This document shows, piece after piece, positions 18,571 through 24,128 of a stretch of 24,128 nt of DNA. A program made the position numbers and the translations under genes. The notes beneath the pieces are model-generated. The model made no database searches and was not told the origin of the DNA. It was given only the letters and a program-made list of their open reading frames with translations. The stretch's first letter is position 1, and every line of letters begins with the position of its first letter. This DNA is from Chara braunii (taxonomy: Eukaryota; Streptophyta; Charophyceae; Charales; Characeae): assembly GCA_003427395.1 (NCBI GenBank), contig BFEA01000086.1:290359-314486 (forward strand). Reading direction: 5' to 3'.

Positions 18571-18630
18571 AAGAGAAGATGGGTAAGGAAGACAGGGGGA
18601 AAGAAAATAAGCACTGAGGTTATGTCATTA
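17870..18630 (-). other. Probable intron with palindromes and a GA microsatellite
   Basis: This lies between the central exon and the exon ending near 18632. A GT donor-like site follows that exon (GAG then GTAATG on the minus strand). It contains palindromes TTATAGGCCTATAA (17875-17888) and TTATAGGAATATAA (18205-18218), decayed relatives near 18012 and 18150, and a (GA)n run at 18511-18566. It has no coding content. Confidence 0.45.
18511..18566. repeat. (GA)n microsatellite
   Basis: About 28 uninterrupted GA units. The open frames that cross it (SLSLSL or RERERE) are artefacts. Confidence 0.95.
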
Positions 18631-18631
18631 C

Positions 18632-18940
18632 CTCGTTCGAAGGCACTTGTTGCCTGTGAATGACCTGTCTTGAATTTCAAACATGTGGAACAGACCGAGA
18701 ACTTCTTCAATGTAGGAATAAGAACTTTCGGGCAGTGAACCCTCCAAATGCTCATAAATCTGGAATGGGAAGGAAGAGTCTTATTCGTGTAGAGCTCTTT
18801 GCAGTCTCGCTTGAAAAAGTCGTACACGTCTCTACGCCGGAGAGTATTTGAAAGATGAAACTAATCGCTATTTGGCATACTCTCAGTATTGTATCAGAAA
18901 TATCCATGCAACCAGGCGAGAATTTTCTGTGATGAAGCAG
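18632..18940 (-). pseudogene. DUF7869-like protein, upstream exon with two stops
   Basis: One frame reads SASSQKILAWLHGYF, stop, YNTESMPNSD, stop, FHLSNTLRRRDVYDFFKRDC, SHSRFMSIWRVHCPKVLIPT and KKFSVCSTCLKFK. This order (WL..Y, MPN, VYDFF, S.F..IW....PKV.IP, F..C..C) is what precedes the central block in DUF7869 proteins. The stops are TGA near 18905 and TAG near 18868. Frame continuity on both sides of the stops argues for nonsense mutations rather than introns. It ends at a plausible GT donor at 18631-18630. Confidence 0.55.
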
Positions 18941-18984
18941 ATAATCCAACTGATCCTTTGTTTGCATACTCGTACAACACCATT

Positions 18985-19945
18985 AACATAGTATTCGTGA
19001 AAACCTAACAAAACCAGAAAACCTAATATTTTTTATAGAATGAAAAAGTGAAAGTCAAACTTTTATTTTTGTCACATAAAAGAGAGCGTTTTTAACTGTT
19101 TCCCGAGAAAGAAGGCAAAAAAACTGGCAGAAAGTCCAACGGTTCTCAAAATGTGCAAAAAAATCTTTTCCACCAAAGAGCACGTCATAGGACTATAAGT
19201 CGTGCTTAGTACATTGACAAAAAACATAGCTCAAACAAGACAATCTTAAAGGTCTTCAAGGCGAACTCGAAAGATGTTAAAAAAAACAATTTCAGTGAAT
19301 ACTCATTTATAGAACTATAAGTCGTTTTCTCGAGTTTGGTGAAAACCAGATTCTGGGAAATCGAGTTTATAGAACTATAAATTAATACAACTTCATTTTT
19401 ACTGTAAAACCCTTGTCAAAAAATATATATTATGTAAAAGAAGAATTCAAACAACTTTTGCCTGGGAGACATCTTCAAATTCTTAGCCAACCATAATTTA
19501 AAATTAAAAAATAGAAAATTATTTAATAAAAAACACTAAAAAATAATAAATTTATCCATGTATGAGAGAACATATCCAAGCAAATGTATTCGTGAACAGG
19601 AGAGCATGTGTGCGTGTTTGGGAGACCCCCGAATAGGTTCGTCGTGCTACATACCTTATAGAACTATAAATATGGTTTTTTCAGATAAACAAAAAATTGG
19701 GATAATTCGGTGCATGAACAAACGGTGTTTTGCAAGGTAGTGTTTTTTTGTAAAAAACCTTTCTTCTCTCCTCATCACTTGCACTGGTTCTGAAAAAGTA
19801 TTTTCCTATTCCTTTTTTGCGGTTAATTTACTTCATATAAAATTTTGTTTGTGTAGGAGGCCTGAAAAATGTACTATCAGAATCTTTTAAAATTTTCGTG
19901 CAAACCTAACAATTTTTTTTGTTAGGTTTTCACGAAAACTATATT
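18985..19945. mobile_element. 961-bp segment with 27-bp terminal inverted repeats
   Basis: 18985-19011 and the reverse complement of 19919-19945 agree at 25 of 27 positions, including a perfect CGTGAAAACCTAACAA. An extra inward copy (CGTGCAAACCTAACAA, 19897-19912) makes the right end a tight hairpin with a T-rich loop. There is no transposase frame inside; the interior is AT-rich and holds four TTATAG-type palindromes. It fits a MITE or other non-autonomous DNA transposon, lying between exons of the DUF7869-like gene. No obvious target-site duplication. Confidence 0.6.
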
Positions 19946-19996
19946 TATTCCTTCTCTGAATTCTTTTCGTATCTTTGCAACACGTGTAGTCGAGCA

Positions 19997-21031
19997 TCAC
20001 AGATTTCCCCACACTTTTGTGCAAACCTTTACGTCGTTGAATGTCACTCTTAACACCACTAAATCTCCCTCATCCGAAAAGTACGACGCAGCCCTCATCT
20101 CTGCGAGAAAGAAGTTGAGTTGCTTAGGTTGTTTCATCGCCCAAAATTCTTTGCGCTTGTAGAAAACATCTACCGACGTGAACTTCTTGTAACAGTTGGC
20201 CTTGCAGCAATCTTCCTTCAGAACTACTTCGACATTCTTCATGTTCACGTGGTAGTTAGCTTTCTTGTTGTACACACTTACGTTCGTGCCGTGCTTTCCC
20301 AAGTTGTAAGCAGGTTTCTCACTCTTGCTTGATTTGCTGTACAGTCCTCTTCTCACCTCCTGTGCTATTATTTGCTTCACTTCTCCCAAAAGATCTCCAG
20401 ATAGACTCTTCTTGAACATGTCGACATCAATTCCCGACTCGTTCTTCCCTTCATCATCCTCAGAGTCTGTGTCTTCTGAATCAGCATCCTCGCTCGTTTC
20501 CTCCTCCTCCTCATCGTCGTCACTCGATTCGCCCTCCTCATCATCGTCGTCACTAGGTTCCTCTTCCTCAGTGCCGTTGTCTTGTAATTCTTGCGCCACG
20601 CTGCCGTGGAGCGTTTCTTTCACAACGAAGTTCTCGCTCATGTCTTGTACATCGTCTCTCTCTCTGGATTGTTCGCCTTCAACGTTCGGGCACTGGCGCT
20701 TCCCTGGGTTGCCAGCTGCGCAGACACCCATCACTGTGTTTGCTGCTCGGCATGGCGTAATAACCGTTCTTGTTGTCATGTTCGATCGCGGACGCTTCGA
20801 AAACAAGCAGACATCGGTGGTCTTTTCACCATTTGCGCTGACCTTCGGTAGAGGGTTCTGCTTCTCCCCTCTGCTTGTACAACATTGATGCAGGTCCGGA
20901 AACCACTTGACAATCTTCATCTTGACACTGTTGGCATCAACACTGCTCTTGCGTTGAGAAAGGTCTGGAAACCATCTCACGGGGTTACTCTTGCGACTAC
21001 TCTGAGCACTTGTTTCGGTTAAAGAATCCAT
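19997..21031 (-). CDS. DUF7869-like protein, first exon (acidic N-terminal region)
   Basis: I place the start at ATG 21031 (MDSLTETSAQ). The frame is open further to 21088 but has no ATG there and enters a tandem repeat. It shows repeated WFPDL motifs (VRWFPDLSQ and VKWFPDLHQ), a central Asp/Glu/Ser-rich block (about 20600-20440), a helix GEVKQIIAQEV, then a Cys block CCKANCYKKF followed by SVDVFYKRKEF and VLRVTFNDVKVCTKVW. A CC...C cluster followed by a VC motif is usual for the N-terminal half of DUF7869 proteins. The frame stops at 19997, so the true exon end probably lies slightly upstream. It is intact itself, but the downstream exons are damaged. Confidence 0.55.
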   Translation of the reverse strand: MDSLTETSAQSSRKSNPVRWFPDLSQRKSSVDANSVKMKIVKWFPDLHQCCTSRGEKQNPLPKVSANGEKTTDVCLFSKRPRSNMTTRTVITPCRAANTVMGVCAAGNPGKRQCPNVEGEQSRERDDVQDMSENFVVKETLHGSVAQELQDNGTEEEEPSDDDDEEGESSDDDEEEEETSEDADSEDTDSEDDEGKNESGIDVDMFKKSLSGDLLGEVKQIIAQEVRRGLYSKSSKSEKPAYNLGKHGTNVSVYNKKANYHVNMKNVEVVLKEDCCKANCYKKFTSVDVFYKRKEFWAMKQPKQLNFFLAEMRAASYFSDEGDLVVLRVTFNDVKVCTKVWGNL

Positions 21032-21069
21032 GACAGAAAGATACGTTACGACAACCTCTCTAGCGTGTA

Positions 21070-21330
21070 GAAGTGATGATGGCGTCACTTAGATTGGAGA
21101 AGACGCGGTGTTAGCGCGAGAAACTGCGTCGCTAACGCAGGGTTAACTCCTTGAACACGAAATCGGGAAGAATGAGAGAGACGACAACCTGTCCGGCGTC
21201 AGGAAATGACGATGGCGTCACCTACAATAGAGAAGACTCAGTGTTAGCGCGAGAAAGTGTGTCAGAGGACGGTCGGAAGAGCGTCGCTAACACGGGGGTA
21301 AACTCCTTGAACACGAAATGGAAACAAAAG
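21070..21330. repeat. Imperfect tandem repeat upstream of the DUF7869-like gene
   Basis: Two units share GATGGCGTCAC, GTGTTAGCGCGAGAAA, CGTCGCTAAC and ACTCCTTGAACACGAAAT. They cover roughly 21075-21170 and 21208-21320. The first overlaps the open extension upstream of ATG 21031, which argues against a start above 21031. It may be promoter or 5' leader sequence. Confidence 0.55.
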
Positions 21331-21381
21331 GAAAACACTTGCTACTGCGACCCCGTCAAGAATATCAATGACAATTTGGGA

Positions 21382-21890
21382 TTTCCCGCCAACAGATTTT
21401 AGAGAAGTAGAGTTCTTGAGCCGTTGGCGACAAAATTTCCGAAAGGCGGGACTGTCGGAGAAACAAATAATTCCGAGCGCCAGCTACTGGGATCCCATTA
21501 AAAATATTTTAAACATTTGATAAATTCCCGCCAAGGATCCCGTCAAGAATATTTTTAACATTTGACAAATTCCCGCCAAGGATCACGTCAAGAATATTTT
21601 TAACATTTGACAAATTCCCGCCAAGGTTTTCGCAAAAGTCCAATTTTCAGACCGTTAGCGACAAAAGTTCGGAGAGGCTCAGCCAGGACTCCGGTAAAAC
21701 AAATCATTTCAACCTCCCAGCCAGTGGGACCGTCGTCAAGAACGTTGTCAAAAGTTTAGAATTTCCCGCTGAAGGCCGTCTTCAAGATTGTAATTTTGGA
21801 GAGCTACCGACAAAATTTCGGAGAACCGCGACCCGGTAAAACGACACATTCTGAACGTCAAGCGTCCGCTTGCGCTTTAACTGGTTCCCG
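21382..21890. promoter_or_regulatory. Cluster of E2F-like TTCCCGCC sites
   Basis: TTTCCCGCC at 21382-21390, ATTCCCGCC at 21524-21532, 21569-21577 and 21614-21622, TTTCCCGC at 21762-21769, GTTCCCGCC near 21884-21892, and the reverse-orientation GGCGGGA at 21445-21451. Most fit the plant E2F consensus WTTSSCSS. They lie 350-850 bases upstream of ATG 21031. Because three come from a tandem repeat, a regulatory role is a guess. Confidence 0.3.
21491..21625. repeat. Three 45-bp tandem repeats
   Basis: Exactly three 45-base units (21491, 21536, 21581), each starting GATCCCRTYA or GATCACGTCA and ending AATTCCCGCCAAG. Units 2 and 3 are nearly identical; unit 1 is more diverged. Related fragments surround them (GTCAAGAAYRTT near 21355 and 21735). 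Confidence 0.8.
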
Positions 21891-22074
21891 CCTATGTTAA
21901 ATGCGGAATTTAATTTCTTGGAGACCAAACCGTGAAAATTTGGAAAACCCCGCTACAATATTCCCGAATTATGAGAAAAACTCCGCAAGGTCGGGAGCGG
22001 CAAAAAGAATTTCAAAAAGGACGACAATCGTTGAGCGTCGTTGTTGTTCGAAGATCAAATAGACAAATACAAAC

Positions 22075-22174
22075 AGAGAGAGAGAGAGAAAGCAGCGTCT
22101 AGCATCGTTGTAGTTGCTTAGAGGCCGTGGTTGCAGTGTGGATCGTCCTTAGTATGGAGCACACAAATTCACAA

Positions 22175-22212
<38 letters not shown>

Positions 22213-22267
22213 ACTGTATTTGATCATTCCGCTGTAAGGTACAGTCCTTCGATGAGCGAAATAGAAC

Positions 22268-22343
<76 letters not shown>
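22075..22343. repeat. Three GA microsatellites and a duplicated 58-bp flank
   Basis: (GA)n runs lie at about 22075-22089, 22179-22209 and 22269-22343. The second and third are each followed by AACTGTATTTGATCATTCCG and then GTAAGGTACAGTCCTTCGAT, at 22211-22268 and 22347-22402. The microsatellite and flank were duplicated together. There is no gene here; SLSLSL frames are artefacts. Confidence 0.8.
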
Positions 22344-22460
22344 TTAACTGTATTTGATCATTCCGTTGTAAGGTACAGTCCTTCGATGGGCGAAATAAAA
22401 CAATTTTTGTTAGAGACAATCTGATTATTCGTTCTTCAAAATAATGTACAACGAAACTGT

Positions 22461-22604
22461 GCGTCGACAACCGAGGCTAAAGATATAGCCCTATACTTCC
22501 GAGTCAAGCAACACTGACTGCGAGATGACTTTGCGTCCACAACCGAGGTTAAAGATATAGCCTTATACTTTCGATTCAGGCAACACGGACTGCGAAATGA
22601 AAAA
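22461..22604. repeat. 72-bp tandem repeat, two units
   Basis: GCGTCGACAACCGAGG at 22461 and GCGTCCACAACCGAGG at 22533 start two units. Each contains TAAAGATATAGCC, a palindrome-like TATAGCCYTATA, and CACTGACTGCGAGATGA or a close variant. The unit is related to arms of the foldbacks downstream (22779-23595). Confidence 0.65.
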
Positions 22605-22778
22605 AAAATACACCTTGAAAGGTCAGAAGATAACATATACTATTGGACAAGGAATTTGACACAAATGCTTGAAAAATTGTTTTTCTCATTTCGTCCTCTA
22701 CCTTGCGTGGGTGTTTCGGATCTAATGATTTATTAATAAGTTGCCATATTTCTTGTAATTCTGTGATTTATTTACATT

Positions 22779-23211
22779 GTTCTTTGACCTTTAGAGGACT
22801 GTTTTTTCATTTCGTTGTCTTTGTTGTCTGAATCGGAGTTCTAGCACTTTATCTAGAACCTTGGCGAACACTGCATGTTCTTCTCTGACCTTTAAAGGAC
22901 TAGATTTTTCCATTTCACTTTCAATGTTGTCTGATTCGGACTTGTAGGGCTATATCTCTAACCGTTGTTGTGAAGGACAATCTTCTTTCCGTGTTCTTCC
23001 TTAATAACCACGGTTAGAGATCTACTAATCTAGCCCTGTAGTTCCGATTCGGATAGCAATGAAAGCGAAATGGAAACAAAACTAGTCCTTGAAAGGTCAG
23101 AGAAGAACATGCAGTGTTCGCCAAGGTTCTAGATTAAGTGCTGCAGTTCAGATACAGACAACAAAGACAACGAAATGAAGAAAACAGTCCTCTAAATATC
23201 AGAGAAGGAAC
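22779..23211. repeat. Large foldback repeat with arms of about 200 bp
   Basis: The left arm 22779-22979 is the reverse complement of the right arm 23006-23211 with limited mismatches. Shared blocks (right-arm sense) include CGGTTAGAGAT, AGGTCAGAGAAGAACATGCA, GTGTTCGCCAAGGTTCTAGA, ACAACAAAGACAACGAAATG and AACAGTCCTCTAAA. The loop is about 26 bases. It predicts a long hairpin RNA if transcribed. No coding frame with support. Confidence 0.7.
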
Positions 23212-23391
23212 GCAAAATGTACTACGTGAAATTTTTGTCAAGGACTTGTCTTTCTTATTTCTTCTTGTTCCTGACCTTGTTAAAGGGATTCAGGAATGTA
23301 GGTGCAACCTGCTTGAATTGTCTCGTTTATGTCATTTGCAAAGGTCATTGTAGGCCTATTCATCCGTCTTTTTTATACCGTCCTCCTCCTA

Positions 23392-23595
23392 AGCCAAGGT
23401 TACAAACATAGCCCTATAAGTTTAGGCAAGAACGACACCAAAATGGTAGAAACACTCCTTTAATGGTCGGAAAAGAACCCACAAAAATCCAATCTCGAAC
23501 AAGATATGTTCTTTTCCGACCCTTAAAGGAATTTTTCTACCTTTTTACTGTCGTTCTTGCGTGAACTTAAGATTAAAGGGCTATGTCCGTAATTT
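23392..23595. repeat. Second foldback of the same family
   Basis: The left arm 23392-23477 (containing CATAGCCCTATAAG, CAAGAACGAC, CCTTTAATGGTC and GGAAAAGAAC) pairs with the right arm 23508-23595 in reverse complement. The loop is about 30 bases. The order TAGCCCTATA ... CCTTTAAAGGTC ... GAAGAAC is shared with the 22779-23211 foldback, so both derive from one repeat unit. Confidence 0.65.
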
Positions 23596-23899
23596 TTTTG
23601 CTGTTTTTTTTTAATGTCTAAGTCGTCTGCAAAGGGTTTGATTCCCCGAGCGAAAGAAATTGCGATGAAGAGAACCACCGGGCGTCGGTGCTCCGCTGCA
23701 GGTGGGACAACTCCGAACTTATACTTTTGGGTCCAGACGGGCTGGCCCAATCGACAGTCATGTGTAATTTTGGCTGAGAAGGAGGACGATCTACAGAAGA
23801 CGGATGATACAAACGCTAGGATGACTGTTTTTTTGGATTCGTCTTCTTCCTTGCCTGGATGTAAGGATTGAGGACTCTGTTAGTAACCCGCATCCTTAA
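23596..23899. other. Unassigned stretch
   Basis: A plus-strand frame at 23614-23871 has no recognised domain, and the opposite strand is also open in two frames. I see no repeat copy elsewhere in the window. I do not call a gene. Confidence 0.25.
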
Positions 23900-24128
23900 C
23901 CTCCAGCTATGTTCTTCCTCCTCCTCACACAAACACACATAGCCTTACCATCTTCCTCCGGCTACTCCATGCCTCATCTTCCTCCTTGCCATGTTCTTCC
24001 TTCGTCCTCCTCACACAGATACACATAACCTTACACTGTCATCTTCTTACTCCTCTTCCCCTCTCCTTCTCCTACTAGTCCAGCTCCTTACCATCTTACT
24101 CTTTTTTCCTCCTCCTCACACAGACACA
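23900..24128. repeat. CT-rich tandem repeat reaching the window edge
   Basis: Units near 23908, 23991 and 24105 share ATGTTCTTCC or TTTTTCCTCC, then CCTCCTCACACA and (in the first two) CACATARCCTTACCATC or a close variant. The spacing is loose. It continues past the window end. Confidence 0.55.

Noticed and set aside
18927-18990. Alternative reading YYVNGVVRVCKQ near the left TIR as another DUF7869 VC motif
   Set aside because: It overlaps in another frame the better supported ILAWLHGYF block, and the VC motif is already present in the first exon.
20325-20888. Ser-rich plus-strand frame of 187 residues
   Set aside because: It is the antisense shadow of the acidic Asp/Glu block in the DUF7869-like first exon.
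23614-23871. Plus-strand 85-residue frame
   Set aside because: No recognised motif, no splice or promoter context, and the opposite strand is equally open.
1-24128. CRISPR arrays, bacterial operons or insertion sequences
   Set aside because: No regular short repeats with unique spacers were seen, and the coding style, zinc knuckles, PLE domains and microsatellites all point to a eukaryotic nuclear genome.

Overview
The window looks like a repeat-rich nuclear region of a eukaryote. There are no bacterial operons, the coding blocks are split and decayed, simple repeats are frequent, and there is a 628-base scaffold gap (10162-10789). My best guess is a charophyte green alga such as Chara braunii. 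The basis is my recall of that genome's many proteins with a zinc knuckle, a Glu/Lys-rich coiled coil and a helix motif of the form ELKxICxxEDVxYEGKKMQAI. I could not check this.

Positions 1249-14749 are dominated by two large retroelements, A and B, both on the minus strand and head to tail. I read both as Penelope-like elements (PLEs) of the permuted type, with the GIY-YIG endonuclease upstream of the reverse transcriptase (RT). In sense order each has a direct terminal repeat (pseudo-LTR), ORF1 (zinc knuckle, charged coiled coil, SAP-like helix pair), an in-frame TGA, ORF2 (GIY-YIG, PLE linker, RT with thumb), and a second copy of the terminal repeat. Element A spans 1249-7306 with repeats at 1249-1781 and 6768-7306. 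Element B spans 7303-14749 with repeats at 7303-8270 and 13784-14749. The elements meet with almost no spacer. Every terminal repeat carries a hammerhead-ribozyme-like fold on the sense strand. In B the two copies have different core lesions, so each supplies the intact base the other lost. Both elements are dead: A has frameshifts, a few stops and an Asp-to-Gly change in RT motif A. B has many in-frame stops but no frameshift that I could detect, and a GC-rich insertion holding the assembly gap splits its ORF2.

Positions 14931-24128 have a different, AT-richer character. Fragments of one minus-strand gene lie between about 21031 and 16142. They resemble the family I know as DUF7869 (acidic N-terminus, Cys-rich block, IIDGMDQS block, VGHTHEDIDQMF block and a C-terminal reader-like segment). 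Two in-frame stops and a frameshift inside conserved blocks suggest a pseudogene. Its large intron holds a 961-bp segment bounded by 27-bp terminal inverted repeats. A short palindrome close to TTATAGNNCTATAA recurs through introns and flanks. The upstream region (21089-22100) has three 45-bp tandem repeats, each with an E2F-like site. The right end (22179-24128) is a patchwork of GA microsatellites, tandem units, two large foldback repeats and a CT-rich tandem array, with no gene I can recognise. The first 1.2 kb is also non-coding and holds three foldback (MITE-like) structures and a poly(A) tract.
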